Position numbers and translations under genes: made by a program. From the NCBI GenBank assembly GCA_014058105.1, contig JACGCM010000440.1, positions 992,001-1,056,000 on the forward strand: a stretch of DNA of 64,000 nt, written 5' to 3'. This document shows, piece after piece, positions 1 through 11,369 of this stretch. The notes beneath the pieces are model-generated. The model worked only from the letters and a program-made list of their open reading frames with translations. It did no database searches and was not told the origin of the DNA. Each line of letters starts with the position of its first letter. The first letter of the stretch is position 1. Source of the DNA: Kingdonia uniflora. Lineage: Eukaryota > Streptophyta > Magnoliopsida > Ranunculales > Circaeasteraceae.

Positions 1-601
1 TAGGTATTGTGTTAAGTTTGCTAACATCAATATCACTAAATGCTTCCCATTTTTGCACCATAAAATACTTTTCGCCAATATGCCAAGGTCCCTCTTCAAT
101 GACCTTATCTCTCTCTTCAAGATCTTAAAATTTGAAATTATAGACTTGATTTTGCATTGACATACTCAAGGTCCCTTTCACACCCCACAATGCTCTAACC
201 CTGTCTCTTACCATGTAAAAAGGAAGCCCTGATCCCACAAAATATCCAGTTATTATATCCTGCTACATAGAAATCCCTTCATCAATCACCTCATGTGGTA
301 GTTTAACTACAAATTTCCCCTTATCCAAACTAAATGCAGGTTTATGATAGTCAAGTCTAATTTTTCCTTTGGAGGAGTAGTTGTTTGTGATCTCCCAAGC
401 ATGGCTAACCATTCCCTCACTCATTGAAGAATCAACCTGAGTTATGCCCTGAAGAGCCAAAGCATAATTCATTTGGACATTTCCTCGAATACCTTGCAGA
501 CCTGGTATCTGTTGTAACGGAGACGAAGTATCACCCTTGTTATGATTCTGATCGGAGGTTACGTTTGATTTCTCCTTCGTTGTTGATTGATTCGCCAACA
601 T
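1..601 (-). pseudogene. DUF4283 / LINE ORF1-like protein fragment
   Basis: Reading the minus strand from an ATG at 601, the frame gives a hydrophilic N-terminal stretch, then KGKFVVKLPHEVIDEG. After an in-frame TAG near 260 it continues as GYFVGSGLPFYMVRDRVRAL and, past a second stop near 126, as EERDKVIEEGPWHIGEKYF and VQKWEAFSDID. This order (Gyfvg.glpf..v...v..lW, then e.dr..vle.gpW.i, then v..W) matches the DUF4283 domain found in plant non-LTR retrotransposon ORF1 and related zinc-knuckle proteins, which are thought to bind nucleic acid. Two nonsense codons and the window edge make it a partial pseudogene. The reverse transcriptase would lie outside the window. I am fairly sure of the domain, less sure that the source was a LINE. 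Confidence 0.7.
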
Positions 602-1957
602 TGAAACTTACATCACCAATATAATCTCTTGTTAGATTTGTATTGTTGTGATTTTCAAAACCCTAGAAGATCAAACTCTTCGAATCAAACCAAAGCAATC
701 CTCAAAATCGCCTAACCAATGTCTATTACGCGTTGAATTTAAAGTTATTTTTGAGTCAAATTTTGACAACAATAACTTGATTACTAATTATGATGTTATA
801 GCTGCAAATGCAGTTTGCTTCTTTAAGAACATGATTGGGAACCAAGCTAATGCCTGTGGATCACACCAAAGAAACTGGAGAGGGCACTGAGAAAACAGGG
901 GATTGAAGGTCCTCTATACAAGTTGTTCTTTGGAAATATCAAAGAAAACTTTGGTATGGCCAAAGAAGCACTTTCTAAACCGATGAATCTTTCACATAAT
1001 ATCGCTTAACGCATTCTCCCTTTTGCTTTTCAAACAGTTCAGTATGATACACTTTGATAGCAAATAAATAAAGGTATATGTATAGAAAATACTTGTTAAT
1101 GTAGTACGAAGGGAAGAGCATCCGAAAGGTTAATTGTGCTTAAGTGCTTCTTTTCTTAGCTAGGTTTTGTTGGATTTTAGGTAATAAAATGTTTTTATAA
1201 AATTTGTCAAAACCCTTGAATTTCCAAACTCCCAAACTTCTCTATTTGCTTTAGTCTCACATGGGTGAGATAGAAGCTTATGAATAAAGATATTACCAAA
1301 GGTACACACTTTGTGGTTGTACAAGTGTGTAGAGGGAAGGTATATGTGTGTGGGGGTATTTTACACCTTTGCCACTCTTGGACATCCCTACTGTCGGGCC
1401 GGCTCGGGCTCGGGATTCGGGTTTGGGTTTGGGTTTGGGTTTGGGCAATTGGCTTTAGGGCCAAGGGGGCTTGGGCTTTCGGTATCTCTATATTTTTTTC
1501 TAGCTTATTATGGCGACCATTTTATCTTATTAACTAAAAAACGTTTCATATATTAGCTATATAAGGACGTGGTTCTACAACAAAAAAACACAATTTTTTC
1601 TCTTCTTCTCTCTCACTGATTTCAATCGAGTTTTTATTTTCTTTCGATTAAGATATTGGTGGTGCTAGTTACAGTGGTATGCTGAGGTTTGTTCCATCTC
1701 AGCTGTAGCGGTCCCTAGCTGGTTAGATCCTAGGGAAACATCCAAAAAGTTACTATCGAAACAACTTCGCGGCTCCGGGCACATTTTTTTTAAAGAAAAC
1801 AAGATCCGCGCCTCCAGCAATGTCGATTCAATCAGGGTTTGATTAAGCTCTTTCTACTGCGAGGGTAGCAGGTGTAGTTTTATCAATTGCAGTTCTAATT
1901 TTCTAACAATTTTAAAAAATTGTGTTACTTCTGTATCGCTAGAGTGACCCTAGTTTT
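602..1957. other. Unassigned AT-rich stretch
   Basis: I find no supportable gene here. The short open frames overlap one another and show no family motifs. At 1419-1445 there is a short run of TTTGGG units, and 1557-1566 reads CTATATAAGG, a plausible TATA box. That may belong to the 5' part of the copia fragment that follows, because gag-like sequence begins about 400 bases downstream. Confidence 0.4.
1419..1445. repeat. (TTTGGG)n short hexamer run
   Basis: Four successive TTTGGG hexamers sit next to GC-rich sequence rich in CGGGCT. The unit lacks the A of the plant telomere repeat TTTAGGG, so this is a simple repeat and not interstitial telomere sequence. Confidence 0.7.
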
Positions 1958-2160
1958 TGATGCACTTCGTTACGTTTTGAACAAACTTACCAAATTTGAG
2001 GGACTGAATTTTAAGAGGCGTAAGAGTAAAATTTTTTCTATCTATCTCTGAAAGAGGTTACGTATGTCTTGGATACGACTTCACCTCCCACCTCTGAATC
2101 ACCTGTCCCTATTGATGGGGAAGAGGTTGATGACATTGAATATGAGAATTGTAGCTACCC
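1958..2160 (+). pseudogene. Ty1/copia gag N-terminal remnant
   Basis: The plus strand reads NKLTKFEGLNFKRRKSK (about 1980-2031). After a one-base shift it reads FYLSLKEVTYVLDTTSPP, then ESPVPIDGEEVDDIEYEN. Copia gag proteins of the UBN2 type start with this pattern (kf.G.NF.rWk.km.fyLt.l.v..vl), and here the W of RW is R. The upstream 400 bases with a TATA-like motif at 1557 could be LTR or leader, but I cannot see a matching second LTR or a clear primer binding site. Gag is lost after about 2160 and no pol follows, so this is a truncated dead copy. Confidence 0.5.
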
Positions 2161-2601
2161 GTATTTTCAACTAGTGTTTGCGATGAATTTATTATATCTT
2201 GTCTCTGTGTACTTAAGTTGCACCCTTTCATATTGAATCCTAGCTTTTAAGCTTTTCTATTTTTACTAAAATAAATGAAGAGTCCATTAGAAAACTTCTT
2301 CTTCTCTCATGGAAATTAACCACTAAGACTCCTACCTTCCTTGGAAATCTAGGCTACCAAATAACCTGTTAATTTTAATAAGTTAAACTCTGTGTAGAGG
2401 CCTAAGAACCCAACACCGTTTGTAATATTTTCTAGTAAAAACTCTCAACCACAGTCCTGAAATTTGAAAAAAAAATTGATATCTCTAAAGAGATCATATT
2501 TTGATCTCTTCAAATCAAATATAGACATGTGGCAGGAGAGAGAATGTATAAAAGAAACAAGTTAACTCCCAATTTAACATCATTTGGTTTTTAATTATTT
2601 A

Positions 2602-2775
2602 ATATTTTCTCTCCTAGTTTAATTAATATTTTCTCTCTCTGATTAATTACCACCATCTAACATAAAAATTGGCCATTTTTTGTTTTTGATATTTTCTCTC
2701 CTAGTTTAATAAATATTTTCTCTCTCTGATTAATTGCACCATCTAACATAAAAATTAGTCATTTTCTATTTTTGC
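2602..2775. repeat. Two-copy 87-bp tandem repeat
   Basis: Two adjacent copies, starting at 2602 and 2689, share ATATTTTCTCTCCTAGTTTA, the CTCTCTCTGATTAATT block, and ACCATCTAACATAAAAATT, with a handful of differences. The repeat lies inside the inverted-repeat element. Confidence 0.75.
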
Positions 2776-4443
2776 CGATTCATGTTCGTTTTGATAAAGT
2801 TTCGCCAAATGTTTAGTGAGATTTTGGACAATTTTCACCGTTTAGTTAAACTCACAAATGTCGACAAGTTTAGAAAATTTTATGGGCACTCGGAATTGTG
2901 TCTTGTGACACTCGGTACCTCGCGAAAAAGAGAAAAGGGGGTCGGTTATGTTCTAGGTATACACCAACTTTCATGTTTTGGTCTATACTCTACACATTGT
3001 CTGAAATCAAAGCACCATGAACATTTGCTAATAATATACAAACATTATAATTGTAGGACAATTTAATTACGAGTTTATAAAACCTGCTTACAACCATGGA
3101 TTAACTATGTTTCCACTTATACATACATGATCTAATGTTTACAAGCATGGAAGCGCCGAATAGTCGAAAAGATTATCGGAGTACCACGCTTGAAATGTTG
3201 GTTTCAAATGTTAGAAAACTACTAGTAGTACTACTACAAAAGGTTCAATAATAAATTAATCTTCCTTGTATTGAAATCATGCCTAAGAATCAATAAAAAA
3301 TATTAGTACCATACATTGATGGTTCTTATTTATCAAGGCCATAACAGTCACAAAATCATCGTGTACACCCATGGCTTAACTAGTTTATTATCCTTTCTAG
3401 CTCTAACACATCTAATAGAAATCGCTAAATACCACGAAAAATTACTACTGTACAGCGCCTGAAATGTTGGCTTAAAAAATGAAAATGCTCAAAGACATAA
3501 GATTTAGCATGGATAACAATTATAATTATAATCTATATTACATTCTAGAGTACTTGTATCAAGACAAACACTACTTGATGCATCTCTCGAGGGCAAAAAA
3601 GAAAAGAAAAGAAAGATCAACGGTGCATATTGTTTTTACTCATTCAAGGAGGGTTGTCCTACATGGAAGAATTTGTCCCGGTCATATGTACAGTTAGCAC
3701 TTTCAATAAAAATATTAAAAGTTAGTCAAACTTTGCCCGAAAATGATATCTTCTCCTATCATTATTGCCACTGTCATCTAAGACTGAAAATGCAAGCAAT
3801 ATATATAGTCTTCCCCACAAGTTCTTGAGAAGGCTAAAAAAATTCAATGCATCGGTTCAGTAAATTAAAGAAGCTATGGAAGCTCCAAGTGACTTAACAC
3901 AAAATAGAATGTGCTATCTATGTAAGAGTCATTTTTTAGATGCAACTTTAAGTTATGCATCATTTATAATTAGGCTTCCAATTACCAAGTTAATTAATTG
4001 AAAACAAGAATGCATTAATGCAACAAAGTAGTTTTGAGATCATTTTACTAGATTAAAGTCACGAAGCGCCGTAGTTAGGTACTAAGTACCCACATACTAG
4101 CATGTGAACTTAGTTAAGCTTAACTTTTTCAAATGCTTTCTTTTTGTAGTTTTAAGAGAAATTTTTATAGTACCAACGAGGTGTTAAGAAGAACTGTCAT
4201 CTATGCATATGAACATGGGCAAACACATTCAAGGTGCATCTTAATATAATTCTAGCAATTAATACATGTTTGCGCATCGAATATAGAACTGAAGGCACGT
4301 CAACGTATTCACCGTGACTTGGTCACAGGTAGTACTAGTTATTTATAAACAATGACTTTTATGGGGGGAGTTTTTTATAGAAACATTTAAGAGAAAAAAA
4401 AGAGGGTGTAATGAGCAATTAAGTTGTGTAGTTTGGCATTCCT

Positions 4444-4612
4444 TTAGAACTTCTCTCTCCTTCCACATGTCTATATTTGATTTGAAGAGATCAAAAAATG
4501 ATCTCTTTAGAGAGATCAATTCTCTTTAGACCTTCTCTCTTCTGCCACATGTCAATATTTGATTTGAAGATATCAAAAAATGATCTCTTTAGAGAGATCA
4601 ATTTTTTTTCCG
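4444..4612. repeat. Tandem duplication of the right inverted-repeat arm
   Basis: The sequence CTTCTCTC, then CCACATGTC, then ATATTTGATTTGAAG, then AAAAAATGATCTCTTTAGAG occurs twice in a row, starting near 4450 and 4532. Both copies are inverted relative to the single arm at 2466-2545. Confidence 0.75.
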
Positions 4613-4764
4613 AGGGGGAGATAGATAGAGACCTTAATTATTCCTCCATCACAACTTTTCTACATAATGCAGTAAGAAATTTATGATATCTACGAATTTT
4701 TTTCAAAATTAAATCCCACAATTATCCTTATCGCATGTATTACGCTTGACCCTGAAAAAATCTA

Positions 4765-5857
4765 GAGAAAATTTACTTATGCCTCCCATTATTTGATGTG
4801 TATTCGCACTTGCCCCCTAGAGTAACATACTTGTGCATTTGACTTGAGTTAACGGGTCTTTTTTATGTAAATGACTAATCTGCCCTCACATGCTCTCCAC
4901 GTGATGAAGGCAACCCAACCCAAATAACCTGTTATCACACTCTTTTCTCATATACAATCCAACGACTTAGGTTATCTCTCTCCCATTCTCTCCCTCTGAC
5001 TAAGTTCTACTCTCTCTCTCACACACACTCTCTCTCATACACTCTCTCTCTTTCTTGTCTCCCTATGTAAATCTCTCTGCCAACAAGAGAAGAAATTTTA
5101 CAACTATAAATCTCTCGATCTTTCCTTATTGTTCTCCAATAACTAGCTTCAGTTGCTCTGGAGACCCGTGGTTCACATTTGTTGAGGTTGATTTCAGCCA
5201 TTTTTATGAGATGTTGAACGAGTTCATCATTAGTAAGGCAAAATTGTAACCCAGGAGGTAAATGGGGTTAGTTGTTGTTGTTGTCCCAAGAGAAGATTAT
5301 GGGTAAACAAAATTAATGGGTTTGTGTTTTTTATGAAAAATATGAGATTGGGTTTATATGTGCGTCATGTATTGATGTATTGATGATCTGCTTTGCTTGA
5401 AGTTTAGAAACAATGTCTTATCATTGTCGGAGAAAAATTAGTTAAACCCAAATTCAAAGGACCTTCAATTTTCACCAAGTTTGAATCAACATTTCAATCC
5501 ATCTTCAAAGGTATTAGGTTCTTAATTTAATTCAGATCTTAGGGTTTAACAGTAAGAATAAGAAGAGGAATTTGTGATTGGAAAATAGATGGAGAAGATC
5601 GTCAGATTAAATTGAGTTTTTCGAGGAAAGTTGTGTATGGAAAGATAGTATATGTGGCAACCGGTTACCAGGTTCACGTAATTTGCACGTAGGGGAATTT
5701 TAGGTACTTCAGCATTTTTTGACAAGTCAACTGTGGCCACAGGGTGACCAGAGGAGATTTGGGGTCCATGCTCAAATTTATGCCAACACGGGGGGTGGGG
5801 GGTCAAGTGTGAATTCGAGTTCGAGTAGAATAATGGGGGGCAAGAGCAAATTTTCCC
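4765..5857. mobile_element. Mutator-like non-autonomous element with 9-bp target duplication
   Basis: The sequence AAAAATCTA lies directly before (4756-4764) and directly after (5858-5866) the element. Between them the left end reads GAGAAAATTTACTTATGCC and the right end, reverse complemented, reads GGGAAAATTTGCTCTTGCC. Both are followed by CCCCATTATT-like sequence, giving an imperfect terminal inverted repeat of roughly 100 bp that weakens inward. A 9-bp target duplication with long TIRs is the hallmark of Mutator-like elements. The 1093-bp interior holds a CT/CA microsatellite and no transposase, so it must have been moved in trans. Confidence 0.75.
4975..5062. repeat. CT/CA-rich microsatellite
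   Basis: An interrupted run of CTCTCT blocks with a CACACACA stretch lies inside the Mutator-like element. No gene is associated with it. Confidence 0.8.
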
Positions 5858-5866
5858 AAAAATCTA

Positions 5867-7027
5867 ACCATGAAAAATACCCAAACAATAATCCCCACTT
5901 TAACAAACTTTAAGTCATTCAAATTGTGGTAATTAATTTCAAAATTGATTGAAAATGAAGGGTTCAAAAGAACAATAAATTACCAGTAATTATTGGTGAG
6001 GATTAGAATAGAGAATGATTTTGTTGAGCTGATCATGAGAGTTCTTCATGTCAATCGTCATTATCAAAGAGAGAGTATTTAGAATTTGATTGAGGATTAA
6101 GGTTTGTTTCGCTGATTAAATTCTAACCTCTTGTTGGGAAACACTGGTTTAAAATAGGTTTCCCGCGCAGGGGTGTGAAATAGAAAAAGGGAAAGGGCGA
6201 AGGAAAAAGGTTCATACATACACATCGATAGACTTTGGGTTTCAGTCTAGCTTATTTTTTTAGGAAAAATAGCTTATCTAATTCATATAGGTATGACACG
6301 TGTCACAGCAAAATCCAATTCTACAACCATTATGCTATTATATGTTTATATAGACTAGACCTTCGGATTCCACTCTATACTAATAGCAATAGGCATGTGT
6401 TAAGCACTGACCAAATTTGGATTAATCCAAAAATGGGAAATAATGTTAGATATATTTATACATGTTTCAATAACATAATATCTAGAAGTTTCTACTTTAT
6501 ATGCATTTGTTTGCACAACAATCACATAAAGTTAACTTTTAAATGTACCCATTTTGAGTAATAACAAAGCGTCAAATGACTAATCTTATGCAAGCTTTTA
6601 AATATGCTATTAAAGAACAACGAAGAACAACATGTAGAAGGAATTGTGTACATTTAATCATTTATCCCAAAAATGTTACATTTGAATGAATTATTATATA
6701 ACAAATGCTGAAATTACTCTATACTAATAATAATTTCCACAACAGTCATAATAGAACTTTCAGCCGTATTAGTAATATTATTGCTTTTTTTGCCTTATTT
6801 CTAGTGTTTATAGCATTTTCTTTCTTTTAATGTTTCAATCAGTCTCACTACTCCTTTTCTCCATTGATGGAGTATATGAGGAAATGATTGGTTTCTTTTC
6901 ACCTGCTTCAGTTTGTTTCTTTTCTTGCCATAGCTCCGTGTGTTTCTTTATTTTTATACTTTTGAGCCTCTCACATTGTTGTTAAATGTATCCTACATAG
7001 AAGAAAAAGAACATTGTAAGACATTGA
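5867..7027. other. Unassigned AT-rich stretch
   Basis: I see no supportable coding region, terminal repeats or RNA gene. The longest open frame (plus strand, 6235-6561) has no recognisable motif, unusual amino-acid runs and no start context, and I treat it as chance. Confidence 0.4.
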
Positions 7028-7204
7028 AGCAGATTAGGGGTGTGAAATGGGTCGAGATAGGGCCAACCCGACCCTGGAATGTTAAGGCCCTTATGAAATT
7101 AGGGTATGGTCAGCCCGACCCTCAACTGCGTTAAGGGTTGGGTTGGCCTTGCCCATAGGCTATAATATGAACCCTTACCCATCCATTAACCCTAGTATTA
7201 GGGC

Positions 7205-7252
<48 letters not shown>

Positions 7253-7880
7253 TTGGGCCGACTTTAGTAACTATTACAAAAAAAAAAATAGAATGTAAAA
7301 AAATAAAAATTATATTAAACTCTTAGAATATTAGACATATAATTCTTTTAATAAAACTATTAATAAATTTATTAGAAATAATAAAAATCGTGAGATGGAG
7401 ATATACATGCCTTACCTCTCTACGAACATGAATCAAAAGATAAAATAAAATAAATACTTAAGAGGTACTCATATGGCCTCTAATTTTATAATGGAAAAAT
7501 TAAAGTAAGAGTATAAACTATTTTACTACAAAATGAAAAGAAATGATTCTTTGTATTTATTACAAATTTATAATATACAGTGCCTATCAAAATATATGTT
7601 AAAAAGTGTATGTAGATACTAAATTGTATTTAATCAAATTTAAATCATGTTTTAAAGGGCATAGTACAGGCGGGTTTAATGAGAGTTAGATTAAGTGTGA
7701 AAGGGTTGGGCTAAGGGATGCAAACATTAAACCCTGACACTACCCTACAAGTTGTAAGGGATGGGTCAGTCCAACCCTTAGATGTTCAAAGTAGGGTTTT
7801 GAAGGGCTCAAGCCCTATTTTTTTAAGGGGCTGGTTAGGCCGGGCCAAGGGCCAAGGGGCTGTTTTTCCAGAGCTAGAGT
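7028..7880. mobile_element. Possible degraded non-autonomous DNA element rich in GGGCC / AACCC
   Basis: The stretch opens with TAGGGGTGTGAAATGGG and shows alternating GGGTTGG and CCAACCC motifs at both ends around an AT-rich core. This composition and the opening resemble the hAT-like element at 44420-45255, which begins TAGGGGTGGCAATT. However, I cannot find an inverted copy of the opening at the right end, nor an 8-bp duplication. The call is tentative and the edges are approximate. Confidence 0.3.
7207..7250. repeat. 44-base poly-G homopolymer
   Basis: An uninterrupted run of 44 G on the plus strand follows GGGCTT and precedes CATTGGGCC. It is exceptional in an AT-rich window and may be partly a sequencing or assembly artefact. 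Confidence 0.9.
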
Positions 7881-9579
7881 AGATCAAGCAATACATTAAA
7901 GATTTGGAGAAATGGATATCATCTATTTACTTCTATGTGAAAATAACCATAAGGTTCCGCTTTTCTTGTTTTTTACATCAGCTGGTCTGTCAGGAAGTAT
8001 AATAAATCCCTCAATTCAACAAGGGTTTCTATTCCTAGGACCAAAAATTCCTGTGCCTGGAAATGGAATTCATAGCCTTGGCATGCTCAATAATCATTGG
8101 TGAAACCACCGTATTAGAACCCGCTGCATAAGCATTAAACACCTTCCTCTTTGTAATATTAAGCAGTTCCTGCCACACGAAGACACGTAAAAAATATGCC
8201 ATTTACAGTTATATTTAAATTTACATGAGGGTATGCAACATGAATACTACATTGGTGGTAAGATAATAGATCTAACATGGTATACTTTGAATTATGACCA
8301 TATGTGGTTAATGAGTATTAATATTTGGTTAAACGACCTTTGAGAATTCAAGGCTTCATTTTTTTAAAAATCTTCATTGTAGATTGTTCAACAACATATG
8401 GCAAGTATTCTCCGAAACTGAGATAAGATGCTTGACTTCTGCAATCAAGGAATATAATTTTTATCAGAGTTTTTTACTGTACCAAATAAGTAATGTTCTG
8501 AGTTTATAATGACTATTCAGTTTTCAGGCCATCAAATTTGTTATTAAACTTCAAAGCAGATTGTTCAGCAACAAAATGCCCAATATTCATCAAGGCAAAG
8601 ATAATATGGGTTGCCTTATGCAAAGAACAAATACATTTTGGATCAGAGTTTATCACTCTACACAATAAGAATTGATTTTTAATCTATCGGTTATTATATG
8701 GTTACTCTAGTAATAGATTATATTACTTTTAATTCATTGATGATATGAGTGTAAGGTAGCACCTCAATTACCAACACTGTACAACAAAAGTAAGCACAAT
8801 TGAAAATTAGATATTTAGAAAGGCAGCTCTTGTAAAATTAGTAACACCTACAAAATCAAAATCATAATAAAAGAAAGGAAGAAGTATTTTACCATAAAAT
8901 AGTTTATAACACACTATCATACACACACTAATATAACGTTTTATGGAAATTCAGCTATCAACGGGTGGGCCATAAGTTCACAGGGAAATAGGTCAGTGAA
9001 GGTTGTAGGAAAATATTTGTCATACAAATGCATTAGGCATGTAGTTATCATCGACAATAAAAGGCAGTTGTCTCCAAAAAATAGTTAATTAAATTTATCA
9101 GGAACAACATACTGCATCCAGATTGTGGTGGTGGCTTGATAGAATGCTCGGCATATCCTACATCCATATTAACATTCATATCAAATATTGACTCAATGTG
9201 TTGCATGATGAATTCATGGATTTAGAAGAAAAAAAATTGAACTGATTCAAACATACTCATAGATCAAACATCAAACACCCAAAAATTCATAATACAGTTG
9301 AGAAACATAGACTTGCAATGTAAATAGAGATAGATTTAAATGAAGAGTATACATATCTCCCAATAGCCGGTGCAATAACTAGTATTATGGAAATGCTATG
9401 ACAATCAATTTCCCTGTGCTTGATAAGGTTGTTTTATTTAATATTAGGATGCTGAGTTATGTGCAAACTGTGGCTTCTCTTATTGGATCAACCTGGTAAA
9501 TTAGAGAAGATGTTAATAATTGGTTAATTTTTATGAATAAAATACTAGATAAGAGTAGTAAAATACGAACATATAATCA
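7881..9579. other. Non-coding stretch downstream of the Helitron helicase
   Basis: No clear gene. Two diverged direct copies about 165 bp apart (near 8396 and 8562, both starting ATTGTTCA.CAACA) indicate an old local duplication. On the minus strand near 8060-8165 a short open stretch reads KVFNAYAAGSNTVVSPMI after an AG acceptor-like site; I do not recognise it. The region lies on the 3' side of the helicase fragment and may include Helitron tail sequence. No convincing Helitron 3' hairpin with CTRR end was found in the right orientation. Confidence 0.35.
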
Positions 9580-11215
9580 CTGCAAAGTTTGCATAGTGTC
9601 TAATTACATTACCTAGGTTGTTGCAAACTTCATGGTAGACAAAATTGTGAGTGTAGTTCATTGGCTCCATGTTTGAGTTCTTGATTAGTATCTTTAGTCC
9701 TTCTGGAGATGTTGTTCGTGAAACTGCAACATATAGTTGTCCATTGTCCATGGAAAAGCACAAGCCGAGATAAATAGATGCCTACATTTTTAAGAGTTTG
9801 ACCTTGGCTCTTGTTAATTGTTATTGCAAAGAAACATTTAAAGGAAATTACCGCCTCTTTAAAATAAATAGCCATTTAGTTTCTTTGGATGCGTTTTCTA
9901 TTATCAGTATAATAACTTTTTTCCCAATTTTAGTTTCAGTGATGATTTTACATTCAATGGCCCTCTTGCCAAGCTGAGTTACTACTAATCTAGTTCTATT
10001 ACACAGACTAGCACTCTGATTTAGGTTTCTTAGAAGCATAACAGGGGATCCAATTTTAAGTTGAAGTTTATGGTTTAGCATTCCTAAGAGTTGAATAGTG
10101 TTAAGAAACTTTAATATCCTAGTCATCCATTGAGGTTGTGATAGGACTTAATGTGTTACAACTAAAATAATCATGGTAATCTCTTTTGAGTAACTTGATA
10201 ATGTAAGAATTAATTTCTTCAACACAATCATTGGTGGGAGCCAAAATACATATGTCCTTTAGGAATTCTACATCTCTTAGATGTCTTGAATATCATAGTA
10301 CATTGACATAACTATTTGTTCAATTGGGGACTAAGCTGGTACAACTTTCCCTCACCCAATTCAAGCAACCATTTACTAAACTTAACCATACCTCTTTCTT
10401 CTCGTTACTCAAGGTGTTATCCGGAAGACACATATTTGTAGTAAAAAAGAAAACACGACAATGTCTCCAAATGTATGACCTATTAATTGATGTACATACT
10501 ATTTTGTGTCTCAAACCATTCGAAACTACAGGTAGGATTTGCCTAAAATCTTTACCTAATAACATGGGTTTCCCTCTTAATATTTTATTTTTGGCATTAT
10601 CAATTGTTCCACGCATTATATCTTTAAAACTTTAATCCATAGCCTCGAAACAATGTTTGTGACTCATAGGAGCCTTGTCCCATACAATTAGTTCTGTTTT
10701 CCGTAGTAATACCGCTACATGACTATCGTATCAAATATCACATGATGAATTCTCAATCACATTCATAAGGATTTTTAACTGGGAATGAGTTGTCCGTCCA
10801 CTTGACATTAATAAAGATGTTATACCAGAAGAAGCAACAACCAATACTATTTTACCCTCACAACGTTGCTTTGAGATTATAGTATTCCATAAATAAGTCT
10901 TTCCAGTACCACCACTGCCATAAACAAAGAACACTCCTTATTTTCTTTCAACTGCAAAAATTACTTCCTTGTATATTTATTATTGCTCTTTGTTTAAACC
11001 TTTATAAAGATTTTTAAATTCATCACTGAGTTTAACTTTCTCAAAGATTGTTTCTTCTAACATTAATCTATTCACCTTCACTGTTTGATTCATCATAGTC
11101 AAATATGGTATTGAGAACTCCATGATTGATCTATTGCTTTTATTCATCAACTTATCAATCTTTACCAACACAAAGTCTTTTAATCGCTCATCGGATAAGG
11201 TAACTTTTCATTTTG
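9580..11215 (-). pseudogene. Helitron PIF1-like helicase C-terminal half, broken
   Basis: Read on the minus strand, the protein runs in family order. First comes TLSDERLKDFVLVKIDKLM, then Walker A GSGGTGKT in VYGSGGTGKTYLWN (about 10900). Next are LIVWDKAPMSHKHCFEAMD (about 10650), GKDFRQILPVV, LAPTNDCVEEIN, KIGSPVMLLRNLNQ, TINKSQGQTLKNVGIY and finally GQLYVAVSR (about 9740). This is the superfamily-1 helicase that unwinds DNA during Helitron rolling-circle transposition. Frameshifts and stops separate the blocks. The Walker B acidic pair, normally DEAP, reads DKAP, and the normally GGDFRQ motif reads GKDFRQ, so it would be inactive even if repaired. The Rep nuclease part is absent; it would lie toward higher coordinates, where Tat element I now sits. 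Confidence 0.88.
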
Positions 11216-11369
11216 AGAATTTATAATTTTACTTTTTCATAATTTTATCAAACATATAATTCCAGTTCTTATTCCATAATTCCTTGGGACCCTTGACTTT
11301 ACATAATAAGAGCATTGTGATGAACAGGGCATATTTAGGAGGCACCCAAGAATTTTGAAAAAAATGCTA

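Larger units (their letters stand above)
2464..4612. mobile_element. Non-coding element bounded by ~75-bp inverted repeats
   Basis: The left arm (about 2466-2545) runs from an A-tract through TTGATATCTCTAAAGAGATC to GACATGTGGCAGGAGAGAG. The right arm (about 4530-4612) is its reverse complement with few changes, including the inner palindrome CTCTAAAGAG and the ACATGTGG block. The interior has no coding frame I can support. I could not find matching target-site duplications outside the arms, so the class (Mutator-like MITE, foldback or other) is open. The right arm is itself duplicated. Confidence 0.55.

Noticed and set aside
263..900. Plus-strand small proteins at 424-890
   Set aside because: The first overlaps the DUF4283 frame on the other strand, and neither shows a domain.
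1419..1445. Interstitial telomere repeat
   Set aside because: The unit is TTTGGG, not the plant TTTAGGG, and is only four copies long.
7028..7880. Definite hAT element like that at 44420-45255
   Set aside because: The opening bases are similar, but no inverted right terminus or 8-bp duplication is visible; kept only as a low-confidence call.
9370..9390. Helitron 3' end (GGTGCAATAACTAG)
   Set aside because: The half hairpin and CTAG are in plus orientation whereas the helicase is on the minus strand, and the second hairpin arm is absent.
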